Shown one piece after another: positions 1 through 8,250 of a stretch of DNA of 64,000 nt. The stretch is from Natronococcus sp. AD-5 (GTDB taxonomy: Archaea > Halobacteriota > Halobacteria > Halobacteriales > Natrialbaceae): contig NZ_CP132294.1 of assembly GCF_030734285.1 (NCBI RefSeq), forward strand, positions 2,170,001-2,234,000. The letters run 5' to 3'. Both the position numbers and the translations under genes were made by a program. The notes under the pieces were generated by a model, which had not been told where the DNA came from, made no database searches, and saw only the letters and a list, made by a program, of their open reading frames with translations. The first letter of the stretch is position 1; every line of letters begins with the position of its first letter.

Positions 1-375
1 GAGGAGAACGAGTTGCCGTCGGCGGACGTTCGCTCGAACCCGAAGCGCTTCTACGTCGGCTACGACGGCGACGACCGGATCGGGGTCGGCGGCGTCGAGC
101 GCTACGGAACCGCCGGGCTCCTCCGGTCGGTCGTCGTCGAGCGGTCGGCGCGCGGAGGCGGGTACGGAACGGCGCTCTGTGCGGCGCTCGAGTCGGCCGC
201 TCGAGACGAGGGGGTCGAAACGCTGTACCTGCTCACGACGACCGCTGCCGGATTCTTCGCGTCCCAGGGGTACGCGGAGATCGAGCGCACCGAACCGCCC
301 ACCGCCGTTCGGGAAACCGCGCAGTTCGGGGAGCTTTGCCCGGCGACGGCGACCTGCATGCGAAAACGCCTGTAG
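1..375 (+). CDS. ArsN2-like GNAT N-acetyltransferase, 5' end cut by window
   Basis: The frame is open from base 1 and continues upstream of the window, so the true start is missing; a TTG at 13 is internal. About 124 codons remain. The visible part has the GNAT core: the LRSVVVE strand, then an acetyl-CoA binding loop RGGGYGTAL, then YLLTTTAAGFF. The end (CPATATCMRK) is typical of the ArsN2 branch often found with arsenic-resistance genes. No ars genes are visible downstream, so an arsenic role rests on family resemblance only. The next gene starts 68 bp later on the same strand but is unrelated. Confidence 0.75.
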   Translation, partial: EENELPSADVRSNPKRFYVGYDGDDRIGVGGVERYGTAGLLRSVVVERSARGGGYGTALCAALESAARDEGVETLYLLTTTAAGFFASQGYAEIERTEPPTAVRETAQFGELCPATATCMRKRL

Positions 376-443
376 CCTCTGGTACGAGCGGAACGTCGGT
401 TTGCACAACGTTTTTCGTGTCCTGCGTTGGCATAGAGCACATT

Positions 444-860
444 ATGGCTACCGCGACGACGCGATCGACCGAATCGGGGACGGACGGCGTGCGACGGGAC
501 CCACAGCGGAACCCGGCGACCCAGTTCGGCGCGGCGCTGGTGGCGCTCGGCGTCATCGACGCGAGCGGCGTGCTGTCGAACGACGAACGGCTCCTCGGGA
601 TCTTTCGTATCCCGCCGTCTCTCAACGTCGTCCACGTTCTGACGGGTCTCCTCGGGCTGGTTTTATCTCGCTACGTAGGCGGCGGAACGCTGTTCAACAA
701 GGTCGGCGGACTCGTGTACGCGATCGTCGCGCTCGGCGGCGTGCTCAGCGTCCTGGCCGGACGCGACGGCGTCAATTGGCCGACCAACGTCCTTCACCTC
801 GTTCTCGCCGCCGTCGTCGGATGGACCGGCTTCGAGGGTGGCAAACGACGACCCTCGTGA
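444..860 (+). CDS. DUF4383 family membrane protein
   Basis: 138 aa. I chose the ATG at 444 because the frame upstream of it is not coding-like. A charged cytoplasmic N-terminus (about 25 residues) is followed by four hydrophobic segments: about 26-43, 55-75, 80-103 and 112-132. The loop after the first segment (LLGIFRIPPSLNVVHVLTG) and the later VNWPTNVLHLVLA are the conserved patches I associate with DUF4383, a family of unknown function. It ends 7 bp before the convergent DUF302 gene. Membrane location is clear; function is unknown. Confidence 0.7.
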   Translation: MATATTRSTESGTDGVRRDPQRNPATQFGAALVALGVIDASGVLSNDERLLGIFRIPPSLNVVHVLTGLLGLVLSRYVGGGTLFNKVGGLVYAIVALGGVLSVLAGRDGVNWPTNVLHLVLAAVVGWTGFEGGKRRPS

Positions 861-867
861 GCCGCGT

Positions 868-1878
868 TCACTTGGATCGGTCGACCGATCCCAGCCGCCC
901 CGGCAGGTTGGCCGCGGTGGTGCGTTGCCCGCCGCTCGGCGGAAGCGGGGGCTGCCGGCTGTAGACCGTCGCGTCCGGGACGCCCTCGGTGAGCGCGTTC
1001 CAGAGCAGGAGCTCCATCTCCTGCAGGATCTCTCTGAGATCGGGATCGTCGAAGAACGCCAGTAGCGTTGAGGGCCGGACGGTTCGCACGTGCGTCTCGG
1101 CGTCCGCTTCGGTGATCGTCACCGACAGCGGAACGAAGACGGCGACATCGGGGTCGATCGCGAGCGCCTTGTGTGCCTGACCCGGGTTCCCGACCAGCAG
1201 CGTGTCGCCGACCTCGCCGAGGACCTTCTGTCCGCGGCGATCCAGGGCGTCGCGCAGCTCTGCTTCGACCTGGTCTCGCGGGAGCGGACTCGAGACGTGG
1301 ATGCTGTACTCGGCGTCGACCAGCGTGAGCACGAGGTTGAGCGCCCCCTTGATCCGCGCTCGAGTTTGCTCCTCGCCGGGCGCGAGCGGGGGCTCCTCGC
1401 TGCGGAGTTCGGCGTCGGGAACGCCCGCCGTGAGCGCCCGCCAGAGGGCCGCCTCGGTCTCCCGAATGACCCGTCGGAGGCCGTCGTCGGTAAACAGCGC
1501 GAGCAGCGTCGTCGGTCGAATCGCGCTCACCCGCGTCTCCCCGTCGAGGTCGTAGACGATCACCGACAGCGGCACGAACGCGCCGAGCCCCGGATCGATC
1601 TCCATCCCCGCCTCCAACTGCTCCCGGTCGCCAACGCAGAGGATTTTGAACTCGGGGTACTCGAGGTTGTAGTGGTGATGAATGTCCTGAACGTCTACCT
1701 CCGCCAGTATCTCGAGCCCTTCCTCCGCGAGGGACTCGCGGAGGGCCGCTTCGGCATCCGAAACGGAGACGGGCGTCGCGACACGGATAGCCGTCTCGAT
1801 ACCGAGACGATCGATCACCGGGTGGAGCCCCTTCTTGACCAGCTCGCGAACGAGCTGATAGGTGTCCTTGTCTGTCAT
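868..1878 (-). CDS. Tandem DUF302 domain protein
   Basis: 336 aa from the ATG at 1878; a GTG two codons upstream would also work. Two similar halves each carry a DUF302-type core: FKILCVGDREQLEAGMEIDPG.GAFVPL in the first half and LLVGNPGQAHKALAIDPDVAVFVPL in the second, each followed by a TRVSAIRPTTLLALF-like stretch. DUF302 is a soluble fold of unknown function, often seen singly (about 130-150 aa) in redox or stress contexts. Here it is an internal duplication with a linker near residue 165-175. No signal peptide or membrane segment is visible. The ligand and reaction are unknown. Confidence 0.75.
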   Translation of the reverse strand: MTDKDTYQLVRELVKKGLHPVIDRLGIETAIRVATPVSVSDAEAALRESLAEEGLEILAEVDVQDIHHHYNLEYPEFKILCVGDREQLEAGMEIDPGLGAFVPLSVIVYDLDGETRVSAIRPTTLLALFTDDGLRRVIRETEAALWRALTAGVPDAELRSEEPPLAPGEEQTRARIKGALNLVLTLVDAEYSIHVSSPLPRDQVEAELRDALDRRGQKVLGEVGDTLLVGNPGQAHKALAIDPDVAVFVPLSVTITEADAETHVRTVRPSTLLAFFDDPDLREILQEMELLLWNALTEGVPDATVYSRQPPLPPSGGQRTTAANLPGRLGSVDRSK

Positions 1879-2238
1879 TGACACGCACTAGTTAGCAACA
1901 GTCCGAACGAGTGTATTAGTGTTTCCTTCGTTCACGGTCGAACGGGAGAGTTTCGAATGTCCGACACCGGTCGTTCTCGAAGGGTGATCGGTTTCCACCG
2001 AATCATCGTATACGTAAGGAACACCGTCTCACCCGTCTACGGCGCCTTGCTCCTGATCCAGCAACTCGCGCGGATGGACGAGGAGATGCGCCGGTCCGCA
2101 ACTAGCACCCTCCCGACGCGCCTCGCAACGGAGCTCTGGCAGGCACGAACTGGCCGGGCACCGGGGCGATCCCCGGCGAACGGCCTGGTAACTGCCCCAC
2201 GGCTCACGTAAACTGTCGCGTGGGTCCGCAAACAGTAA
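1879..2238. other. Intergenic gap of 360 bp
   Basis: An 84-codon frame can be read on the plus strand (1957-2211), but it has no recognisable motif and its composition is not that of the neighbouring acidic proteins. I see no RNA gene. The left part must hold the promoter of the DUF302 gene (an AT-rich stretch near 1910-1925 on the minus strand). Confidence 0.4.
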
Positions 2239-2457
2239 TTACTCTCTACGCGTCTTCACTGCGGTCCCCGAGAGGTTGACCCACGGCATGCCCTCCGCCA
2301 TCTCCTCGTAATCGAACGACGCACCGATCACGGCGTCGGCACCGAACTCTTGCGCCTCCGCCCGAATGTCGGCGATCGCCTCCGCGCGACCCGCTTCCGT
2401 GTTGAAGGTATGCTTTGATTTGCTTAAATTCGGTAGTACCGACTCACGCGCGACCAT
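2239..2457 (-). CDS. YbjQ/UPF0145-like C-terminal half, probably truncated
   Basis: 72 aa from ATG 2457, starting 7 nt after the stop of the broken eamA gene, so the two were probably co-transcribed. Residues about 25-68 (EAIADIRAEAQEFGADAVIG, then SFDYEE and LSGTAVK) match the second half of the YbjQ/UPF0145 pentamer-forming family, normally about 105-110 aa. The first 20 residues (LPNLSKSKHTF region) do not match the family's N-terminus and use AT-rich codons unlike the rest. This suggests replacement or loss of the N-terminal half. It may be a fragment rather than a working gene. Confidence 0.5.
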   Translation of the reverse strand: MVARESVLPNLSKSKHTFNTEAGRAEAIADIRAEAQEFGADAVIGASFDYEEMAEGMPWVNLSGTAVKTRRE

Positions 2458-2464
2458 CACCAAT

Positions 2465-2726
2465 CTATCGAGTGATTAAGACGATACTGAGACCTGCGAA
2501 CGCGATTCCAGTAAATTTCGTTATCGTAACATCGTCTCCGAGAACGACTATACCGATGATGGCCGCGACGACGAAGTACATGGCACCGAGAGTAGAGACC
2601 ATTGTCGTTGACCCTTGGGAGAATCCGATGTACATCGAAATGAGGCCGGTTCCAGTGAACAATCCAGCCGCGCCAGCAAGCAGCCCTCCTCTCGCAGTAA
2701 CGGCGAGCGATGCATCTGAAACGACG
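2465..2726 (-). pseudogene. 3' part of single-domain EamA (DMT) transporter split by IS
   Basis: Codes for TVVSDASLAV, then GLLAGAAGLFTGTGL, GSTTMVSTLGAMYFVVAAII and a final hydrophobic segment ending IVLITR. This is the second half of a short EamA-family drug/metabolite-type transporter. It has no start codon of its own. Joined to the segment 4072-4238 it gives one continuous 142-aa protein with four to five membrane helices. The reading frame is clean on both sides, so the disruption looks recent. It is probably not functional as it stands. Confidence 0.8.
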
Positions 2727-2900
2727 GTGAATCACCCCGCCCTCAAGGGGCGGGGCTTCCCGTTTCTACGACGTGACTTGCAGACACGCGCTGGAAAGTA
2801 GCGGTGTCCACAGCGGTCACAGTCTCCACGGGCGTTGATTCGGGCCATCCCAGCCCTAATTCAGAAAAACCACTCTGCAAGACGTTCATCGCCGCATTCG
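2727..2900 (-). ncRNA. Predicted omega RNA / sense-overlapping RNA of tnpB
   Basis: In IS605/IS1341 elements the RNA partner of TnpB overlaps the 3' end of tnpB and the right end, and sense-overlapping transcripts of this kind have been described in Halobacterium. By position, the equivalent RNA would cover roughly this interval and end in the 2735-2755 hairpin. Its guide would then be read from the flanking eamA sequence starting at 2726. This is inferred from family architecture; the 5' end is a guess. Confidence 0.35.
2735..2755. repeat. Right-end hairpin of the IS element
   Basis: Perfect 8-bp stem CCCCGCCC / GGGCGGGG with loop TCAAG (plus-strand reading). It lies immediately inside the proposed right end. 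The same loop occurs in the left-end hairpin. Confidence 0.8.
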
Positions 2901-3984
2901 CGTCCCTATCTGTCTCGAATCCACACGCTGGACACGAGTGTTCACGAACCCACACTGGCTTTGCCGTCTCCACACCGCACTTCGCACACTCCTTTGTTGT
3001 TCCTCGTGCCCCGACTTGAACGACGTGCGTACCGTGCAAATCGCCCTTGTATTCGAGCAAGGTGATGAATTGTCGCCACGCTACATCCTGCTTGTTCCGA
3101 GCGTTTCCATCACCCTGAAGCATTCCAGCTACGTCGAGGTCTTCCACGAATACGGCGTCGTACTCTGTGACGAGCCACGTTGTCAACTTGTGCTGGTAGT
3201 CAAGCACTTTCCGACGAATCTTTCGCTTCACCTTGGCGACTTTCTGACGTTGTTTCTCGTAGTTCTGGCTTCCGTGTTGCTTCCGCGAGAGTTTTCGTTG
3301 CTCGCGGCGGAGTCGCTCGTACTCCTCTTCGAGGTCGAGCCAATCCACGGTCTTCCCGTCCGACGTGTGGATGTAGTTCAGAATGCCAAGGTCGATGCCA
3401 ACGCTGTTACTCGCATCGAGAGTGTCCAGTGCAGGTTTCTCTCGAACGTGTTCGTCGTCGGTTTCGAGACTGAACGTGACGTACCACTCACCTGTTATTT
3501 CCTTCTTGAACGTGACTTCTTTGATAGTTGTGTGGTCGGGGAGTGGGCGGTGATAGCGGATTTTCATCCAGCCGATTTTGCTGAAGCGGACGTAGGCAAA
3601 CCCGTCTCGGCCCCTCTTGTTATCGAGGTCGAAGCCTGACTGGTTGTACGTGACACTTCGGTAATCGCTGGGTGCTTGCCGTTTGAGCCGACCGACTTTG
3701 TGCCCCTTGTCTTTCTTCTTACGAAGGTTGGAAAGGTTGCAGTGGAATCGTGCAACGGTGGCTTGCGCGGCTTTCGAGTGGAGTTCACCGAAGACGGGCC
3801 ACTTGCGTTTCCACTCAGGGAGTTTGTTATTTTGCGCGTACTCGCTCGGCTTGTCGTCTTCTGGACTGTTCGTGTAGTCCCATCGGACGTGATTGTAGAG
3901 TTGGCGATGAACGTCGAGGTGATGTTCGGCAGCCATCGCTACCTCGTCGCTTGGGTAAGCGCGGTAACGGTGGCTGTGTTCCAT
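2743..3984 (-). CDS. tnpB: RNA-guided endonuclease TnpB (OrfB), intact
   Basis: 413 aa, close to the usual 400-430. An N-terminal helix-turn-helix/WED-like region is followed by a split RuvC nuclease domain. Candidate catalytic residues are all present: D198 in VGIDLG, E281 in VFVEDLDV and D361 in TDRDANAA. A C4 zinc ribbon uses C333, C336, C351 and C354. TnpB cuts DNA guided by an RNA made from the element's right end; it is not itself the transposase. No tnpA is nearby, so movement would need TnpA supplied in trans. The gene's 3' end overlaps the right-end hairpin. It looks fully functional. Confidence 0.9.
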   Translation of the reverse strand: MEHSHRYRAYPSDEVAMAAEHHLDVHRQLYNHVRWDYTNSPEDDKPSEYAQNNKLPEWKRKWPVFGELHSKAAQATVARFHCNLSNLRKKKDKGHKVGRLKRQAPSDYRSVTYNQSGFDLDNKRGRDGFAYVRFSKIGWMKIRYHRPLPDHTTIKEVTFKKEITGEWYVTFSLETDDEHVREKPALDTLDASNSVGIDLGILNYIHTSDGKTVDWLDLEEEYERLRREQRKLSRKQHGSQNYEKQRQKVAKVKRKIRRKVLDYQHKLTTWLVTEYDAVFVEDLDVAGMLQGDGNARNKQDVAWRQFITLLEYKGDLHGTHVVQVGARGTTKECAKCGVETAKPVWVREHSCPACGFETDRDANAAMNVLQSGFSELGLGWPESTPVETVTAVDTATFQRVSASHVVETGSPAP

Positions 3985-4050
3985 CGCTGTCTATTGAGTA
4001 TGGAATGTGTCGATTTAATGGTTTGTATCTGGGTTGCCTATCGGATTCAT

Positions 4051-4071
4051 CCTCGGGGTCAAGCCCCGAGG
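4051..4071. repeat. Left-end hairpin of the IS element
   Basis: Perfect 8-bp stem CCTCGGGG / CCCCGAGG with loop TCAAG on the plus strand. It sits directly against the 5' fragment of eamA. Confidence 0.8.
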
Positions 4072-4238
4072 TATTCTCCTGTACCGCTGATAAATCCAAG
4101 TGCAAGAAGACCCGCTACGAGATACGAGATCGCGGCGGCAGTCCTCGGATCAATGGACTCCGACGCAGCGTTGCCTAAGATTATCCAAATCCCCCACGAC
4201 GTCATTGTAATTAAGCCGAACAAAATTCCCGAATCCAT
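4072..4238 (-). pseudogene. 5' part of single-domain EamA (DMT) transporter split by IS
   Basis: From ATG 4238 (an ATG at 4253 gives five more residues), the frame reads MDSGILFGLITMTSWGIWII, then NAASESIDPRTAAAISYLVA and LLALGFISGTGEY. This is the N-terminal half of the short EamA family. It runs into the IS left end, where it meets a stop. A TATA-like TTTAAATA lies about 20 bp upstream of 4253 on the minus strand. Together with 2465-2726 the gene would be 429 bp including the stop, an exact multiple of three. Confidence 0.8.
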
Positions 4239-4447
4239 TTCAGTAAATCCCATCAGTGAGGGCCTCGTGTCACTATTTAAAGAAACACCACGTTTATTGT
4301 GGCCGATGTTTAAATACTCGCTGCTAAAGGTTGTTGTTCCGCGTCTAAACAAGGTCCAGTGTGAACGTTTTGGTAGAAGATACGGACGAATAAGTCGATA
4401 ATCTTGTTGGACGGATGATTTTTCACACCTCGAGACAAGAACAGTCC

Positions 4448-6211
4448 ATGAGCGACGATGGTGACCTCACGGCGGAGGTACGACGGCTCCGTTCGGAGGT
4501 CGAAGCTCTCCAACAGCGCGTCGCTACGTTGGAGGAGGCGACCGAAATCGGACCGGCAGCCGACGCGTCTCGATCTGAGGCCGGGGAGTCACCCGTCGAA
4601 TCCGACATCGCTCCGTCGTCGGACGAGGCGACCACTCCGGGTGAGAATCGCGATCGAACTCGGAATTGGGAACGCGATTTCGGAATGAAGTGGTTAGGGC
4701 TGATCGGCGGCGTAGCGCTGGTCGTCGGCATCGTCTTCTTCGTCCGTTTGGCCATCGAAGCCGGAGTACTCGGGCCACACGGGCGCGTGATGATCGGCAC
4801 CATCGGCGGGCTAGCGCTCGTTGGCGGCGGTCGATTCGCTGCAGAGAGACAGGGCTACGTTCGATGGGGGCGTATTACGGCTGGCGTCGGCCTCGCGATC
4901 ACGTACTTCAGCCTCTATGCGGCGTACGGGTTCGAGGAGTACCGAACCGCCATCGGGACGCCGTTGTGGATCGTCCTGCTGGCGTTGACCGTCCTCGTCG
5001 CCGGTACCGTCGTGATGTCGGTTCGGGACCGCGCTCCGGTCGTCGCCGGTGAAGCGTTCTTGCTGGGCTACGTGACCGCCTATCTCAGCCTCGACGTCGA
5101 AACGTTCGTCGTGACACCCGCCTACGCATTACTCCTCGCGGTCGGACTCGTCGCCATCGCTTGGGTTCGGCCGTGGAGCCGGCTCGTCGCTGCCAGCGTG
5201 CTCCCCACTTACGGCGTCATCTGGGCCTGGATCGTCGATCTCGATCCAATTGCACCCCTCGTCGCTGGCGTCGTCGTCGCCGCCTTCGGGATTTACCTCG
5301 TCGGCGGGTACGTACTCCGAGCGAGCGAGTTGGACGACCGATGGCGCCGCCTCCAGATCCGATCGTGTCCCGTACTCAATGCTGGGACTGCCGCGTTGGT
5401 GCTCGAACTGACGGCTCGAGAGTGGTTCCCGGACGTCTCTATCGAGGGGGTCGCAGTCGGTGCCGTCGGGTTTACCCTCGTCGGCGTCTATGCGTTCACC
5501 GCCCGGCGACCAGTTCGGCGAAATGAGACGGCTGGAACGCTCGCAGTTGTCCTGGTAGCGAGTAGCGTCGTCATAGCAGCCGAAACGTTCACCGCAACTG
5601 TTGGTCTTCTCGCGGTAGTCTGCAGCGCGGTTGCTATCGCTTCGCTCGTCGATGCCGAAGCGTTCCGAACCGGTGCCCACATCGTCGCCATCGGGACCGT
5701 CATCAAGATCCTTATCGTGGATTCCAGGGCGCTTCCTGCGGTCGATCCCGCAGATCCGCTGACGGTCGCGACTGGCAGGGCCGCCACGTTCGCGTTGGGG
5801 ATCGGTGTTTTCTACGGACTCGCGCGGCGGTTCCGTAAGGAAAGTCCACCGCTGTCGAACACCGATCGGAAACTCACGCTGGCTGCTCCGTACGCGTGGG
5901 CCGGCACCGGGCTCACGATCGTCATTCTGGGATTGGAGCTCTCGGATGTCGGTGTCTCGATCGCCTGGGCGGTATTCGGGCTCGTTCTCGTGGGAGTCGG
6001 CCTCATCACTGCCGTTCGCGGTCTTCGACTTCAGGGTGTCACCGTCTTCGGTCTCGTGACCACGAAGGTATTCCTGTACGATACGCAGGATTTAGATATG
6101 TTCGCTCGAACGCTTTCGTTCCTCGTTCTCGGGGGGATTCTTCTGGCTGCTTCGTACGCGTATGCACGGTGGCAAGGTGAGGATCCGCTACATCGTCTCA
6201 CCGAGGATTGA
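4448..6211 (+). CDS. DUF2339 family multi-spanning membrane protein
   Basis: 587 aa from ATG 4448; an ATG at 4415 in the same frame is less likely because its extra codons are not haloarchaeal-like. Residues about 8-35 form a heptad-like coiled coil (EVRRLRSEVEALQQRVATLE), followed by an acidic linker to about 75. Then come roughly 14-16 hydrophobic helices to the C-terminus. The motif KWLGLIGGVALVVGIVFFVR at the first helix and the late TTKVFLYDT are characteristic of DUF2339, a family of unknown function. No partner gene is evident; it is transcribed alone, convergent with glmS. Confidence 0.8.
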   Translation: MSDDGDLTAEVRRLRSEVEALQQRVATLEEATEIGPAADASRSEAGESPVESDIAPSSDEATTPGENRDRTRNWERDFGMKWLGLIGGVALVVGIVFFVRLAIEAGVLGPHGRVMIGTIGGLALVGGGRFAAERQGYVRWGRITAGVGLAITYFSLYAAYGFEEYRTAIGTPLWIVLLALTVLVAGTVVMSVRDRAPVVAGEAFLLGYVTAYLSLDVETFVVTPAYALLLAVGLVAIAWVRPWSRLVAASVLPTYGVIWAWIVDLDPIAPLVAGVVVAAFGIYLVGGYVLRASELDDRWRRLQIRSCPVLNAGTAALVLELTAREWFPDVSIEGVAVGAVGFTLVGVYAFTARRPVRRNETAGTLAVVLVASSVVIAAETFTATVGLLAVVCSAVAIASLVDAEAFRTGAHIVAIGTVIKILIVDSRALPAVDPADPLTVATGRAATFALGIGVFYGLARRFRKESPPLSNTDRKLTLAAPYAWAGTGLTIVILGLELSDVGVSIAWAVFGLVLVGVGLITAVRGLRLQGVTVFGLVTTKVFLYDTQDLDMFARTLSFLVLGGILLAASYAYARWQGEDPLHRLTED

Positions 6212-6308
6212 CCGGCAGAGAAGGACCGTTTATCGGTACGATATCGAACGTCGAGGAGAAATTCTACGGATAAAGCAGGTCGAGCGCTTGGGCCAAATCC
6301 CGGGCGGT

Positions 6309-8099
6309 TCACTCGACGGTCACGCTCTTCGCCAGATTCCGCGGTTTGTCGATCGATCGACCCAGCCGGTTGGCGACCCAATAGGAGACCAACTGCAACT
6401 GAATGTTCGCCAGCACCGGCGTTAGCTGCGGATGGGTCGAGGGCACCTCGAGGACGTGATCAGCGTACCGCCCGACCCGCTCAGGCGCGTCGGTTATCGC
6501 GACGACCGGCGCCTCGCGGGCCTCGACCTCTTTGACGTTGCCCAGCGTCTTCTCCAGGCTCGCGCCCTCGGTCAACAGCGCAAAGACCGGCGTCTCCGCG
6601 CTCACCAGCGCTAGCGGCCCATGCTTCAACTCACCGGCGGCGAATCCCTCGGCGTGCTTGTACGTGATTTCCTTCATCTTCAGCGCGCCCTCGAGGGCGA
6701 CCGGCGCGGCGTACTCCCGGCCGATGAAGAAGTAGGCGTCGGCGTCGACGTACGCGTCGGCGACGTCACGCGCCTGCGAGGAATCTAAGACCTTCTGTAC
6801 CTGATCCGGCAGTTCGCGCAGCGCCTCGAGAAATCCTGGATCGGCCTCACCAGTCAGCGCGCCTGCGACGAGCGCCAGCGCGACCTGCTGGCTCGCAAAG
6901 GTCTTCGTCGCCGCGACGCCGATCTCGGGACCGGCCCGGATGTAGCAGACGTGGTCACACTCGCGGGCGGCCGAACTGCCCACTGTATTCGTCAGCGCGA
7001 GTGTCGTCGCCCCAGCGCCGTTCGCTTCTCGAAGCGCGCGCATCGTGTCTGCCGTCTCACCGCTCTGGGTGACACCAACGACGAGCGTCCCCCCGTCGAC
7101 CGGTACTGCGTCGGCAGTGTACTCGCTGGCAAGGAACGACTGCGTCGGGACGCCCCGCTCGCGCAACAGGCGAGCGCCGAAGCGCGCAGCGTGATACGAG
7201 GTCCCGCAAGCGACGAACTGCACCGTCCCCGTGGGCTCGAGCTCGGCGACTTCCTCGAGCGTAATCGCCCCCTCGAGTTGGTCGACGCGACCGCGCAGAC
7301 ACTGGCGGATCGCCCGCGGCTGCTCGTGGATCTCCTTTTTCATGTAGTGGTCGTAGCCACTTTTGGCCGCGTCCTCGGGATCCCAGCTGATCGTCTGCAC
7401 CGACGTCTCGACGACGGTTCCCGTCTCGTCGGTCACCGTGACGCCGTCGGGGGCGATCGTCGCGAACTCGCCGTCGTCGAGGTAGATCACCCGATCGGTG
7501 TACTCGATGAACGCAGGGACGTCGCTGGCCAGATAGTGACCGTCGTCGCCGACTCCCAGCACGAGCGGTGACTCGTGACGCGCTGCATACACCGTCTCGC
7601 TCCCCTGGAACACTGCCGCGACGGCGTAACTGCCTTCTAGCTGCGCTACCGCCTCTCGAAACGCGGTCTCGCGGTCGGCGCCCGCTTCGAGGGCTTCCTC
7701 GATCAGGTGCGGCACCACCTCGGTATCCGTGTCGCTCTCGAACGTGTGCCCCCGCGCAGCGAGTTTGTCACGCAATTCCTGGTAGTTCTCGATGATTCCG
7801 TTGTGGACGACCGCAACCCGCCCGTCTTCGTCGGTGTGGGGATGAGCATTAGCGTCCGACGGCGGCCCGTGGGTGCTCCAGCGCGTATGGCCGAGGCCGG
7901 CCGCACCGCTGACGCTGCCGTCGGGCAGCGCCTCCTCGAGTGCTTTCACTTCTCCCTCGCGTTTGTGGACAGCGATCGAACTATCCGCGAGCGCGACGCC
8001 CGCCGAGTCGTAGCCGCGATACTCGAGCCCCTCGAGGCCGGTGAGCAAGACGTCGAGCGTCGAGCCGTCGTCGCCCGTATAGCCGATTATCCCACACAT
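6309..8099 (-). CDS. glmS: Glutamine-fructose-6-phosphate aminotransferase (isomerizing)
   Basis: 596 aa. It makes glucosamine-6-phosphate from fructose-6-phosphate and glutamine, the first step of amino-sugar synthesis. The start is fixed by MCGIIGY: Cys2 is the N-terminal glutaminase nucleophile and must follow the initiator Met. Glutaminase domain about 1-215 (GYDSAGVAL, TRWSTHG, HNGIIENY). Two SIS domains follow, about 280-420 (CGTSYHAARFGA, TQSGETADT) and 450-590 (EGALKMKEITY). The end, DKPRNLAKSVTVE, is the canonical C-terminus. A ROK kinase gene lies 152 bp upstream on the same strand. The leader upstream of 8099 is discussed in the findings. Confidence 0.97.
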   Translation of the reverse strand: MCGIIGYTGDDGSTLDVLLTGLEGLEYRGYDSAGVALADSSIAVHKREGEVKALEEALPDGSVSGAAGLGHTRWSTHGPPSDANAHPHTDEDGRVAVVHNGIIENYQELRDKLAARGHTFESDTDTEVVPHLIEEALEAGADRETAFREAVAQLEGSYAVAAVFQGSETVYAARHESPLVLGVGDDGHYLASDVPAFIEYTDRVIYLDDGEFATIAPDGVTVTDETGTVVETSVQTISWDPEDAAKSGYDHYMKKEIHEQPRAIRQCLRGRVDQLEGAITLEEVAELEPTGTVQFVACGTSYHAARFGARLLRERGVPTQSFLASEYTADAVPVDGGTLVVGVTQSGETADTMRALREANGAGATTLALTNTVGSSAARECDHVCYIRAGPEIGVAATKTFASQQVALALVAGALTGEADPGFLEALRELPDQVQKVLDSSQARDVADAYVDADAYFFIGREYAAPVALEGALKMKEITYKHAEGFAAGELKHGPLALVSAETPVFALLTEGASLEKTLGNVKEVEAREAPVVAITDAPERVGRYADHVLEVPSTHPQLTPVLANIQLQLVSYWVANRLGRSIDKPRNLAKSVTVE

Positions 8100-8196
8100 C
8101 AGGCCGTTCTCCCCGTCCCACGAGACAGGTCCGGTCTGTAGAGAGTCCGTTCCATCAACGTACGAGGCTAGCACAGCGACCGCATATTTGTTTCGG

Positions 8197-8205
8197 TTAT
8201 ATTAT
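8197..8205 (-). promoter_or_regulatory. Probable TATA box of glmS
   Basis: Minus-strand AATATAACC, about 27 bp upstream of 8174, so transcription should begin about 75 nt before the glmS ATG. Position and sequence fit a haloarchaeal TATA element; there is no experimental support. Confidence 0.45.
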
Positions 8206-8250
8206 GTGTCCTGGGAGAGGTATCATAATAAGAGACAGAATTCGGAAATA

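Larger units (their letters stand above)
2727..4071 (-). mobile_element. IS200/IS605-family IS1341-type element (TnpB only)
   Basis: About 1345 bp, carrying a single intact tnpB and no tnpA. The left end (high coordinates) is marked by the hairpin at 4051-4071. The right end has the hairpin at 2735-2755 followed by TTCAC at 2727-2731 (read on the minus strand). The ends are proposed from three things: removing exactly this interval restores the eamA frame, the right end has the same TTCAC as the decayed copy at 17328-17773, and both hairpins have the same five-base loop. There is no target duplication, as expected for this family. The ends could be off by one or two bases. Confidence 0.75.

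Noticed and set aside
1957-2211. 84-codon plus-strand frame as a gene
   Set aside because: No motif, and composition is not acidic. Listed only as part of the gap.
8100-8174. glmS ribozyme-like leader
   Set aside because: About 75 nt is too short for the known glmS ribozyme, and I see no pseudoknot. Only an unusual leader is claimed.
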